Part shown: positions 12,336 through 24,800 of the stretch, one piece after another
How the letters are laid out: the number at the start of each line of letters is the position of its first letter
How positions within the stretch are numbered: the stretch's first letter is position 1
Source: Aptenodytes patagonicus
Taxonomy: Eukaryota; Chordata; Aves; Sphenisciformes; Spheniscidae
DNA: 64,000 nucleotides
Assembly (NCBI RefSeq): GCF_965638725.1
Contig: NC_134949.1
Span: 136,544,768-136,608,767, forward strand
Reading direction: 5' to 3'
Translations under genes and position numbers: made by a program
Notes under the pieces: generated by a model
The model's database searches: none
Seen by the model: only the letters and a program-made list of their open reading frames with translations
What the model was told of the DNA's origin: nothing

Positions 12336-13435
12336 GAACAAGGGAGAAAAAAACTTGCAATATTTGGCTGTGATTCCTTGAAATTCCTCCCTCCGGGCTG
12401 GTTTGCACCTTGACTCCACTGAGTGCTTCTTTACCACTTGAGCACAACCTAAAGCTGAAAGTAGTTAAGTTTATATCACGCATGCATCTGACCAAGGGGG
12501 AGACTTAGGAGCCGTTAAGGGTACACAGATGCATTTTCGTTTTGTTTTTAGCTCAGTCAAAAAGCACCAGGGTTGCTAGAGTAGTCCTGGACTAAGGAAG
12601 AAACGCTGGGAAAGACCACAGCCTAAAGTCACTGCTGCTGGAGAATGATTCCATGACAAGCGGGGGTTTATTCCTCTGCCCCCAGCAGCACCCCCTCACC
12701 CACAGGAGCACCATTACACTATTGCTTCTTTTTGGAGGGGAGTCAGGATTCTCCCAGCAAGACAAAGGCTTAGGTGTCCAGTTGTGGACAAAGGCCTCAA
12801 TTTCCAAGATGAACTTCTACACTCCCAAAGGCTCTGATGGAAATCTGAATAGCCGCATGAGTCAGGCAGGACCTCAGTGTCCCAGTCTTTCAGAGTTGTC
12901 TTCTCAAGATGAAGCACTGCATCACTATTGCCTTGAACAGAAAGGTCATCCTGAAGTTGTGATGTTAGCCACCTCAGTTGCCTGGAAACCTGGGGAAATA
13001 AACAGTAAAGCTAAAGTTCCCCACCTGGCAGTTTGGATTGCTGGATCGTGTCACACTTGCTAACACTAGATTCACAAACTAGGTTGCTATTCTACCTGAG
13101 TCGTCTTGGTTTTCATCCTCCAAAGCCGAGGACAAAACTCATGGTCTGTGGTTTATCTGTTGAGTTCAGCATCTTATAATGCCTCACCTATAACATATAC
13201 TTGTGAAACTCAAGTAGCATCTTAAGCAGCCAGGCTGAACTATCAAGACACTATTGCAAAAGTGGCTGTTTAAAAAGCTTTGCAATGCTGTTTGTTGAAT
13301 CTCGGCATGTGCTGCTGGGCACAAGGATCCTCCTATACTGAGAAAAGCCCATGAAAATTCACAGAATAAAATTCTGGCTTTAGTGAGATGGGTGGGAAAT
13401 ACTCAGAATTTCAGCAGGGCCAGAGTTTACTGAGT
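12336..13435. other. Intergenic DNA, no gene recognised
   Basis: A 136-codon open frame at 12,653-13,063 has no recognisable domain or splice context. Nothing else was identified. Confidence 0.5.
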
Positions 13436-13577
13436 CACCGTCCCTGGAGGTATTTAAAAGACGTGTAGATGCGGCACTTAGGGACATGGTTTAGTGGGCA
13501 TGGTGGTGTTGGGTCGACGGTTGGACTCGATGATCTTAGAGGTCTTTTCCAACCTTAATGATTCTATGATTCTATGA
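13436..13577 (+). mobile_element. CR1 LINE 3' fragment (sense)
   Basis: CCGTCCCTGGAGGTATTTAA through GGTTGGACTCGATGATCTTA to ATGATTCTATGATTCTATGA. It is the same subregion as the copy at 5,703-5,853 but closer to the family sequence, so probably younger. Confidence 0.94.
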
Positions 13578-16500
13578 AGGAGGACATAGAACTTCAGCTG
13601 CTCAGTGGGGTGTCCTAAACAGCCACAGGAACCAAAGCCAGGTCGGCAATGTTTGCCCTCCCTCTCCCTTATGTACACGCTGATGAAAAGTTAACAAGTG
13701 CTGTCTGTTGATGTGGAATACACTATCGTCCTGCAACAACCCAAAGATAGCATCAATTTTAATCTCAGCCTACAAGGTAACAGTAAGATGCTGGCCAAGA
13801 ATCAAATCAACAATATCAGTCCATGAACAGACAGGATTAATTCTGTTAAAAATCTAACGTCTAAGCTGTCATTGATCAAACCTTCCAAGCTAGAGACTAC
13901 AAGGCCTTAACTGGAGCGCTTCTTGAGATATACATAGAGAATACGACAAATTCGGTGGGAGCACCTTCAACATGAGGTAACACAGGGGTACGGAAGAAGA
14001 AGGCAGAAAATAAGATGAAGATTATTCAAGGTGTTCCACTTCTGTACAAGGTATAACTAAAATACCGTCATGGCTTGCCAGGAGCAGAGGTTGTCTGCTG
14101 AGGCAGTAAGTACCCCTGTTAACTTCATACAGCAGCCGAAGGCCAGGCCGCCTAGCCCCCTCTCATTAAGGGAGAAGTGTCCCATTCAATGAGGCACTTC
14201 AACAGTTGTCTACCTTTGAACGTGCAAATACCCCATTAAATCTGGTGGATCAGGGCCAAAACTAATTAATTTAGTGATGCTTTGCATCAAAATCTCACTT
14301 GCAATACATAGCACTCACAATCAGAAAGACAGGGGATTAATTAAACTACCTATTTAGAAAGCTGAGCAGGTTAGGACTGGGTTAGGACTAAAGAGCATAA
14401 TGATATCCTTAGTGGAAGCCAGAGAAGCAAATGACCCCTGTGAAACTGATAGGAATTTGCTGAGGATTTTTTTCTGTTTGGTTTTTTTGTGAGATAAATG
14501 AATTGGGACTGGCAAGCCAACCAATTTTGGGTCCAAGAGGCCATGCACTTTTATTTAGATTACTTCTTTCAACCTGTCCCTACCAACCAGGCTCAACCCA
14601 AACTGTGTCATGAGCAGCAGCTTCATAGTACTTCCAGGTAACAAAACAGGCCATAAAAAGCTTCTACGGCTTGTGATTAGACAAAAAAAAAAAAAAAAAA
14701 AAGAAGAAAGAAAGAAAAGAAAGGAAGGGAGAAAGAAAGAAAGCAAACCACTGTAGAATTTCAGGCATGATTTAAATGTGAACCTAGACGCATTCAGAGC
14801 ATGTCTTCACAGTGCCCAGCTTAGCGAGCAGGCTGGACAGAAAGATATGGGCTTGATAATACGCTGTACTGCAGTGGACAAAATCAGATTCTGACGGATT
14901 ACACTAACAGAACAAGAAAAAAAAATAATCAAATGAAGTTACTGGAACAATATTTGAGAAAGTAAAACAGTAATTGCAGCACCGCAGGCCCTCTGGTCGA
15001 GCCTAATTCTCTAAGGCTCCTTGGGGTGTATCAGCAGCTCCATCACTCAGCTGATGTCAGCTGAAGGGTGCCAGTTTGCACCCGCTGAGGATCTGGCCTT
15101 TAAACTCACCCAGCTTGTGTCAGCAACAGAGTGGCCTCTTACAACCTTTCCGCAACACTGCAAAATCTTTAATGGCTTGGCACTGCTCAAAATCATTCCA
15201 TTTTGTAAGAGGAAAGTAAGTGGTATTTCACCTGCTTGGGAGGACCCTTCTCTTCCAGCTGATTAAGGAGGAAGCACTGTCGTAACCTCAGTTCTTCTAA
15301 TATGACAGGCAGTAATGAATGGCTGAGATGACTGTGATCTTTGCATCCTCTGGCCAGTCTATTTCCTATAGGTGTTTCCTGTGACTGTAGGAAATTATGG
15401 GCAAGGCAATGAAAGAAGCATGCCAGACAATGATAAACACTCCAGAGTCAGAGCAACATGAAACCGGCATGCCCGTATTTGCTATTTATTAGCACGTATG
15501 TGTTTACATAAGGTTCTGTCCTCTATCAAGTGGCAGTCAAGAACTGCACAACTATAGGCTTGGATTATTTTTTCCCATCAGGAACTGCATCTTGCATGTG
15601 TGTGAAGAACGTTGGACACAAATATATTGTCTGGATCCATTTGCCAAAAAAGCAAGAGACTTATGGGCATCTTTGCAAAAACAAGTCCAATTTCCTTTTA
15701 ATTTTAAAACATCATAAACATTCATTTGTTCAGACAGGCGAGTCTCTCTGAAACAACTATACACAGTCCTATTTAGGAAGTTACATAGTCTGATAAACCT
15801 CCAGAACTGTAGAAAACAATCCAGACTGAACACAGGTTTTTGACAGTACACTCGGGAAATGACTACCTTTGCAAACAATAATGTCTCCGTGCCTAAGCCC
15901 TCAGTTCCAACAGTCATGCACATTCATGCATGGAAAGACCTGTAAGAACACTGACATGCCAGAATGTTTGCAAGATCACTGCCTATGAAAGGTTATTCAC
16001 AGACACAGTCTCAGGCAAAATCACGCCCTCAGAGGTATTACAACCCTGCCAAAGTCATGGAAAGCCAACAGTTTTCTACTGTGTGAGGAACAATAGAGCT
16101 ATTCTGGACAAGATTTATTCTGAAAAGTAAAGGTTGAGGATAGTCATAATTTTCTTTTCAGAGCACCAAAAGCTGCTGTGCCTGACCATGAAGGTTGTCA
16201 CAGGACATACCCTACCCACCAGAAAAGCTAAAAGCGCAGAAATCAGAGGCTGAAGGGGAAAGCACAAGCTTTTCCTTCTGTATTCCCCACTCCACAAGTA
16301 CAGTCCCATGGCTTGTACGTGTTTCCTTTGCCACAGATGGCAAAAATGAGTCCTGAAATCATTGGATTTACAAGCCAGCAAAACCACATGATACTGCATT
16401 GTAGTTACAGAGGAGTCCACAGCGGCCATGTGTTCCATGTCCTGGGCAGCGACTGGGCCTCCAGGCTGCCAAGCCCACTGTGCAGGTCTGTAGGGAGGGC

Positions 16501-19457
16501 ACATGCCCAGGGAGGGGGTCACACACCATTTGGTTATCAGTGATCTTCCTCAGCTCTACGGCACCTCAACAGCCTGTGATAAAGACTTTGTTTTCCCCTT
16601 CTGGGTATTACCAGCCAAAGGGGTGTGGACCCAACTCATCAGCTGCACTTCAAGATGTCAGAGACCCTAGAGCAAGGACCAGGTCCTCCCTGGGCAGGTT
16701 CTCACCTTGAGGAATTTGGGCCATTGTAGGCAGAACCAAAGCTCTTGGGTTCTTACCCCAGCTCACTCTCCAGGCAACATGATGTACCCGGCTCCCTGAC
16801 ATCCACATCTACACTGATATTCCCCAGCTCCCTGCCCGCAGTGCTCTGTAAACCCTCGTTAATCTCCTGCCAGACACTGCAAACCTACCGCCTGCCTCTC
16901 TCTTCTGTTTCTCCTCAAACAAAGAGCCTGCTGCCCAGTGCCCAGTTTAAGTAGAAAGACTCAAGAATAAAAAATATAAGGTCACCATGGACCTACATCA
17001 AAAATGCCTCTCTCGCACATGATATGCCGGTCAGAAGTTACCCATCAGTGCTGGTAACACCAGCAGGGGGTCTCTGTCAGGACCACACGTTGGTCCACAG
17101 AATAAGAAATTGGCCTTGAAGAAGTGTCAAGACATTAGAAAAATGAAGCTATTTGGATCAGTTGCTAGTAAATAAATCAGTGCTGCTTGAAGCTTTGGGC
17201 GTAATCTAACCAATATACCTACCTCATTACCACTGAGATCTCATCCTGAGCTTTACACATCAAAAAATTTGGCTAAACATACTAGAATAAGAGGGGTAGG
17301 AGGCAGGTTGCATAAAAGGCACTCTGAGCTCTAAAGCAGCTGCAGAGAGGTACAAAGCCTCTTAAATGTGGTGGAAGAGAAGACACAATGAGGCAAAACC
17401 CAGGCTAGATGCCTGTGATCTAATAAAATCCCACCCGTCTCGTCAGCAGCACTGAACTTTGCATTGGGAAGTTCCATACCTGAGCAGTGGATTCCAACTG
17501 CAGTGAGATTTTCTCTGAGATCAAGACACTTAAACTACCACTTCTCTAATGTTTTTACTTTTTAAGGTTTCTCATGTTTTGGGTGAAATCCCAAATGCAG
17601 ATGACACAACAATTGCAGGCACCTGTCCCACGAGGTATCTGCCTGACACAAATGCATGTCGAGTCCTTTGAGAGGAACAGGGCTGTATCCGTTCCACACG
17701 CTAACATAATCAGGAACATCCACTATCATTCAGAACTGTTTACACTGTCAGTAATAACCCTGGAAGAAAGTTTTTGAGCTGCTTTTTCTTGACACTCGCC
17801 TCATTCCAGAGCTCAGCAAAAATGTGCGTAGTTGATACAGCCAGCCACAGAGATTTTTGTTTTCTCTACGTAAGTCTGAATAAACAATAAAAGGTTAAGT
17901 GCTATTTTTTTCAAAGCCTGAAACACAGGCAAATAAATTGAGGGTAGAGAACTCAATTACATGAAGCAGAAGCTACTGGCAGTTACACTCAGCAGAGCTG
18001 AATAATTTTCAATTACTCTGGGAGAAGAGGTCAACAAAATATGTTCCCCAATCTGTACATTCCTAAACCCAGACCTCCTAACGTTACAAGTGCCCTTTGT
18101 CAGGGTAATTCAGCGGGGTTTTTTTCCCAGCAAGCACCCTTTTCCCTACTTTGATCTATCAAGTCAAGTTCTTCCCTTAGGGCACCTACGTTAAACTTAT
18201 CCTAAATATGTGCCTGCAACAGAGAACGCATTTGAACCCCCGCTTTCCGAAAGCCAAACTTCACCGCCATTGCAGCCAAGCACTCTGCCAGAGAGATGCT
18301 ACAATGTGACGGGGGCTGCTGTTAAGTACCTCTCTGACCCAGGGTGTTGAGGGCATTAACCCAGCAAAACAAGGAGATGGGCCCCATCCCGGGGTCACCT
18401 GTGCCGGTGCCTGAGCTTCCCAGCTGTGCTGGCACATCCCAGCTAAGGTGGCGGGTTTTCCCCAATAGGGACTGCAGAGGCTCAGCAGGGCTGGCCAGCT
18501 GTCCCAGTACAGAAGAAAAGTCTCTGGAACGTGGTATGACTATGCCTCCTACCAAACAACATCAAGGAGTTTTGAGTGCTGCATACCAATTTTGTCATAT
18601 CTTCCTGGCTTTGAGACTTCATCTCTGCTACCATCATTTTGCTACACTTCTAGCTTCAGAGTTTCTTGCTGCCATTTTTCCTTGGCTTTTCTCTCAGCAG
18701 GCTGGTTTTTTTTTAATGTGAGTTTTTCTTTCCAAGAGGCAACAGGAATGGAGTTACATTTTATGTCACAAAGCATCTCCACCACCACATAAAGAGAAAG
18801 GAAACTTCTGCTTTGGTGTATATCACACACACGTATGTATATATAACAAACAACACATGCAGGCAGGATGGTAAGATTTCTAGCATATGGAATGAACAAG
18901 GAAATTTTCTATGTACTTCTGTTTTCACATACAGCAGCACCTAAATGTGGCAATTACGGTATCAGGAAAGATGCTCAAATGTTTATTTCTCCATTAGGAC
19001 TCTACACTGCTATCTGGTTTAAATGGTGCAGTGAATCCCAACAGAAGGAGCTTTTATGATGATAGTGTCATTTTTACAGCAAATATAAGATGATTTTCAG
19101 TGGAAGGAGAAAGCCACTAAAAATTGACTAACCTAATTTTCAGTCAGAAAAGAGACATTTTATTTAAAACCTTTGTGTGAGAGAGGCAATCCATTTATCC
19201 TCAAATACCTGCCCATAAAGTTGCTAGTGTGTGTGGAGAGAAGGTAAAAGAAGAAAAATAAACCCATTTCCTTATTTCCCACACAACATGCAAAAACCGT
19301 CCAATATGTATAAAAGAGGTCTTGAACTGGCTAGGAATGAAATGGATTCTGGGCAGAAAATCTCCCTCACTCTTAGATCCAGTCGTTCCTTGGAGGTCTG
19401 CAATTGTTGTTAGCTTCCCAATGGGGGAATTTTCTCTTTCTAAGCCTGGCTTGTATT
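13578..19457. other. Intergenic DNA, no gene recognised
   Basis: Mostly unique sequence. A purine tract (20 A then GAA/GAAA units) occupies 14,683-14,743. No exon, RNA gene or clear transposon could be supported. Confidence 0.5.
14683..14743 (+). repeat. Poly-A / GAAA purine tract
   Basis: Twenty A followed by G/A-only sequence; a simple low-complexity tract. Confidence 0.95.
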
Positions 19458-19665
19458 TCGTAGAACCACAGAACAGCCCAGGTTGGAAGGGACCTCGAAA
19501 GCTCATCTGGTCTAACCTTTCATGGGAAAGGGAGCCTGGATGAGATTATCTAGCACCCTGTCCAATCCCATCTTGAAAACCTCCAGCGATGGGGACTCTA
19601 CCATGTCCCTGCGGAGGTTGCTTCAGTGAACGACTGTTCTCACTGTAAAAAAAATTGGTGATCTT
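19458..19665 (-). mobile_element. CR1 LINE 3' fragment (antisense)
   Basis: The plus strand shows the reverse complement of CR1: AGGTTGGAAGGGACCTCGAA, CTCATCTGGTCTAACC, TTATCTAGCACCCTGTCCAA, CTTGAAAACCTCCAGCGATG and GACTGTTCTCACTGTAAA in order. 5'-truncated, non-coding. Confidence 0.92.
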
Positions 19666-19724
19666 GGAGCTATTACAGGGGCAGAGAGACGGTTTGCTTT
19701 CCTTATTCTGCTACCTTTTGGGGG

Positions 19725-19850
19725 ATTGCGGGCAAATTGCTTCACTTCTGCAAGCCACTGCTTGCTCCTTTATAAACTAGGTATAAATCATACCACCTGA
19801 CAAGGAAGGTTCAATAAATTAATGCTGCCAACTAGCATCTTCTACTGGAG
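19725..19850. repeat. Possible MIR/CORE-SINE-like remnant
   Basis: GGCAAATTGCTTCACTTCTG...CCTTTATAAACTAGGTATAA...AATAAATTAATGC resembles the conserved half of MIR-type SINEs (gcaaatcactt...ctgtaaaatggg...ttaaatgag). The match is weak and made by eye. Confidence 0.3.
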
Positions 19851-21280
19851 GATTTCAGAGATCTTTCCTGGAAATCTTCCTGTGAGGGATGCAACCATAC
19901 TTTTGCTTTATTAGTCATGGACCTTTGGGGACTTTTGGTTTTCTCCTCAGCAAATGCAAACCTTATTCTGTCATCTCTCCACTGTGTTAAAATAGAAACA
20001 AATCTATATACCACTGATGAGAATCAGTAGGAGTGTCTTGCTGCAGGATGATGGACCCCCGTTTGGAGGTCTTGACTGTGTAAGGAAAAGGGAAAAAACA
20101 AGATAAATGTATAGCCTAACATTATTTATTATTTATAAATATTAACATTATTTAACAAGATAAATGTAAAAGCCTTGTGAGCTTTGTAGACATAGTGTGT
20201 ACCACACCAGCAGTTCAGTACACCCTTGTATTTTAAGAGAGCTTAAATGTCAAACACTGCTGAGCTGCTCCCATTGCCTCATTTTTACAATGTGGAAGAA
20301 AACAGTCACAGACATAAGAAAAAGCAGTGATAAAGAAATGGCTGTTATCTCATCCCAGTCTCTCAGTCGCTTCCTAATTCCAATTTGGTATTCCCCTCCA
20401 CTGCTCACCTTCCCAACGCACTCCCCTGTAAGTTTGCCCTGATGTTGCTGTCTCTGCTACCTAGCAAAACAATCATGGTTTTAAGGTGGGAGACCTACAG
20501 ATTTCATAAAGAGAGTCTCAAATACCTAATCCCTGGCAGGGTATTCTTCAGTGCAAATACATTACGTAGGTACTGCATTGCTGCAATATTCAGGAACTAA
20601 AAGCAAGCAAAGAAAGAAGTCAACAGCCTATTCTTAAAAAAACTCCTTTTAGCCACTCTTGCCTGCACTCCAGCTCTGTTCTTAGCACCCCAGTGCAACA
20701 GAGGAAGCTTCTGGGTGAGCCTCAGCCCCCTTCCATTTAGAGGAAAGGAGAAACCAAAGATGTGGCAACTAAATTGTTCTTTGCCTCAGTTTTCTGCTGC
20801 ACCTAGCTGTGCTTAGGCCTCTGCAGTTTCGCATCCTCAGGAGCATGCACAGAGCCTAACGTGGAAGGCACATCCTCAGTACTGTTTCCGAAAGGGAGGA
20901 AAATGGGGAGGGTTGTGGCTTTTGGGTTTGCAGCACTCATCACTCCATATAACATTGAAGTGACCAATGACTTCACAGGTGACTTTAAACCTGTGCCTCC
21001 TCCATCTGCCAAATCTCTCCTGGCCATCTGGTGTGACTACATCCTATGCATCATCACTTGAGTGGATTTTTATCTTTTTTACTCCTTGTTCCTCACCAAA
21101 ATGTTTAAATTATTTTTCTGGCATGTCCAAGAAATTGATACATTTTATCACATCAAAAAAAGACTGCCAGACTTCGTTCCATGCCCCCTCATAGCTGACT
21201 GACACATTGACACCACCTCTTATTAAGTCACAAGGGCCCACCTCCTTCTTTTTTTGGCCAGCAGCTCCAACCTCTGTCAT
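19851..21280. other. Intergenic DNA, no gene recognised
   Basis: Contains a pair of identical 15-mers AACAAGATAAATGTA (20,097-20,111 and 20,154-20,168) around an AT-rich core. Otherwise nothing was recognised. Confidence 0.5.
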
Positions 21281-21285
21281 CCACC

Positions 21286-21883
21286 TTTCGTGGTTTAACC
21301 CCAGCCGGCAACTAAGCACCACACAGCTGCTCACTTGCTCCCCCTCAGTGGGATGGGGGAGAGAATCAGAAGAGTAAAAGTGAGAAAACTCGTGGGTTGA
21401 GATAAAGACAGTTTAATAGGTAAAGCAAAAGCCACACACGCAAGCAAAGCAAGACAAGGAATTCATTCACTACTTCCCATGGGCAGGCAGGTGTTCAGCC
21501 ATCTCCAGGAAAGCAGGGCTCCATCACGCGTAACGGTGACTTGGGAAGACAAACGCCATCACTCCTAATGCCTCCCCCCCCTTCCTTCTTCTTCCCCCAG
21601 CTTTATATGCTGAGCATGACGTCATGTGGTGTGGAATATCCCTTTGGTCAGTTGGGGTCAGCTGTCCCGGCTGTGTCCCCTCCCAACTTCTTGTGCACCC
21701 CCAGCCTCCTCGCTGGTGGGGTGGGGTGAGAAGCAGAGAAGGCCTTGACTCCGTGTCAGCACTGCTCAGCAGTAACTAAAACACCCCTGTGTTATCAACA
21801 CTGTTTTCAGCACAAATCCAGAACACAGCCCCGTACTAGCTACTATGAAGAAAATGAACTCTATCCCAGCCAAAACCAGCACA
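21286..21883 (-). mobile_element. Avian ERVL-type solo LTR with 5-bp target duplication
   Basis: A 598-bp element in reverse orientation. On the minus strand it begins TGTGCTGGTTTTGGCTGGGA, has a TATAAA box in CAGCATATAAAGCTGGGG, a TTTATCTC-type 3' segment, and ends GGGTTAAACCACGAAA. It is flanked by the 5-bp duplication CCACC (21,281-21,285 and 21,884-21,888), which fits class III (ERVL-like) integration. I recognise it as a high-copy LTR family of bird genomes. No internal retroviral region remains, so this is a recombined solo LTR without coding capacity. The terminal dinucleotide has probably mutated from CA to AA. Confidence 0.88.
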
Positions 21884-21888
21884 CCACC

Positions 21889-24800
21889 TGATGGCATTTC
21901 ATGATTTTTAATACTGTCCTTCACACTTTGAAGGACCCCTGATAATCACCCACAAAGCAATCTCACCATTCTCCTTCAAATCCCTTCTTCCCACTCTCCT
22001 GCAAAACACTGCCAAATTTGGGGTGGCTGTTGTGCTACAACCTACTGCACTGACCAACATCATGACAGTACTACAGGTGTTCCCTGCTCTGGTTGTTGTT
22101 TTGGAAAAAAATGTAAGCATTTTGGCATACGAAAGCCCCTTGTTTCTCAGTTGGTTCTGCACAAAGGTATCCAGATCCATGACTCATCTCCAAGTACCAC
22201 GCTAATAAAAAGCAAAAGAAGATTTCCCAGGCTCTGTATGTATCATTCCACAAAAAAAATTAGGGTCAAATTTAAGCAACAAACTTCAGGTCAATTTTAA
22301 GCAATTTCCTTTTATTTACTTCCATTTTATTGACAATGAACAACTCTTAGCATGCAAACCTCAAAATATACCTCCAGTAACAATTGTTTTGCCTCAGGTA
22401 TTTATGCAGCATTCTAACTACAGCATCTATATAGCATTTCTTTTTCCCCACACATACAAATACACACTCATACTTAATACATTAGCATTTCCACTATACC
22501 TTTTTACAGTGTATCCAGTTAAGCAAATTGCTCAATTAGCTGAATAGGTTTTTTCTTTTCATTGTGAAAAGACAGAGTCTTGCAGAATGGAACGGCGTTC
22601 TCGGTAAGAGGTCAGTTGGGTGTGATTTTTGGAATAAAGGAGAGAGGATGAGTGGGTTGTAAAATATTTTTTTTAATTATTCACATTTTATTGCCTTAAA
22701 AATTCAAACAGAGAGGGCAAACCAACACATGTACTGGTTCATGCTGGTATGTAACAGTAGCGTGTTGTAGAAAAAGCCCACCATACTTATTGGAATTTTC
22801 TCGTTATAGCGTGTACCTCACGGATATAGAAAAGATTGTGGGACTGTCAAATACCGAGTGTCAGGGAATGGTATATCCATTTATCGTTGGTAAAATAAGT
22901 CAGTTAATTTGGCAGGTAAGTATTAAGTAATCATATTGTCAGAACAAGGCAAGTGGCTAAGAAAGGAAGACAAAGAAGAAAAGAAAAAAATGTAAAGACG
23001 AGGAAATAGGAAGAGGCCAAACAGGAGAGGGGGAAGGGAAAGAATGCGGGAGTTCAATGGCCAAGCGATGAGAGAGTAAAAGATCTGTTCCAGATGGTAC
23101 CGGGTCGCCTTGTCCTCGTGGCTCACATTGGACTCCATTTTTGACTTACCGCTGCCTGGGAGAATCTGAGCATCATCCCACCTGCGTTTTGTTATATACG
23201 GAACAGAACAGCTGAGAAAAACTTAAGCAGGTTGGATATTTTCTCATCCACATTTTTAAAGATTTTTTTCAAAAAACTTTACCGTTTTCATGCTCTCTGT
23301 GGATTTTTCTCAATTTTTGCTTACTCAAATCTTAGCAAATGTTAGTTTAATTTTTTTAAGTAAATATTGTTTCAGCTTGATTTGGGTTTTCCCTTATTTG
23401 GTTTCAACAGAGCAAAATTTCAAATGAGCTGAACGAGGTTTTTTTATTTCATTACATTTTCCTGGGGTAAAAATGTCTATGATATTTGCCTAGGCAAAGT
23501 GTTACATCACGTACTCTATTTATGTTTCAGCATTGCTGTGACTTTTAAAAGCTCACAGCAGGAAATGAAGAAAAGCGTGAACTCATAATTATTAAATAAT
23601 AATAAAAAAATGTACTCTGCTAAGGTTGCATTTATTCAAAATGGTACAATTAATATATCCCCGTGTTTCCATTAATATACGTTCCGGTGGAGAAATTGAT
23701 AGGAAATGTGGTCATGGCATGAACTTTACAGCAGATTTGTATAGTTTCTGCTGAGCAGAGTTTAACTGAGCAAAGCAGCTTGGATAGGGAGTACTGTACA
23801 GGAATGAGATTATCCATCATGCACCACCTAAATTATCAATATCTAAGTTCTCCTTGTATTGACAGAGTTGGAAGGATGCTACTTAGCATGATCAGACATC
23901 ACAGGCAGTAGGGAATTTAAATGTTCCCCCTCCCATGGGGGCAAACCATTCCTCTCTTAAGCTTCCTTCAGCCTTTATCCTTAGGTCTGCTCCTTGCTGC
24001 TGAGATGAAAATGCCAGCAGCTCCTAAAGCCACGCCAGGGGAAGGTCGTGTAGGACCTCTCCCCACCTGATTTCCCTCCAGCTCCTCCCTGCAGCTCCTG
24101 GCACTGCCTGGTTCTGCTTGTCTCGGGCATTTCTGCCGAGCCTAGTGCCCGGGGCTTTGCGCCCTCCTCAGCTGCTCACCCACACTGAATGCTGAAACAG
24201 CTCCTACTTTCCTCCCCAGACCCAGCAGTCTAACTGCAGCCCGGATTTCACTTGTCGCTCTGACCTGCGCTGGTGTTAAGTCGTTGCAACAAACAAAACC
24301 TTCATTTACAGAACATCAGTGCAGACCCTCAGCCCCATTCAAGACATTGGTGGCAACATAATCTTTCTTGGATTCTCATTACAACCGTGAATTTGGAATA
24401 TGTTGCCATCTGTCTTCACTCATGGACCACAAGTTTTCAGTCTTCACCTTTATGGTTCAGCATGTAGCTCATCCCCCTGTGTAGTCTCTTATCTCACGAT
24501 TAATTCCTAACTTCAGTCTGCCAGCAGTGCCGCCTGACCACCCTCTCATCTCCAAAGCAAGTCCAAGTTTTAGTCCTTGCACATGAAGAGCTTTTTCATC
24601 AGCTTCTGCAAAGTGACTGCTTTATTTCTCACTACGTTCCCTACAAAAGCTACCTTTGCCAGAAGGGCCTGCGAAGCACAGCCCTTGGACAAGGGCTCAG
24701 CGCACCGCAAGCCACAGCTGCTGAGTACCATGCAACTCCTGTTTCTGTGATCACATATCTGTTTCGGATAATCCTGTTCTGGTACTTTGACAAATTCCTA

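Noticed and set aside
12653-13063. 136-codon open frame near 12.7 kb
   Set aside because: No recognisable domain, no promoter or splice context, and overlapping antisense frames of similar length.
21286-21883. A full endogenous retrovirus
   Set aside because: Both target duplications abut a single LTR; there is no internal region or second LTR.
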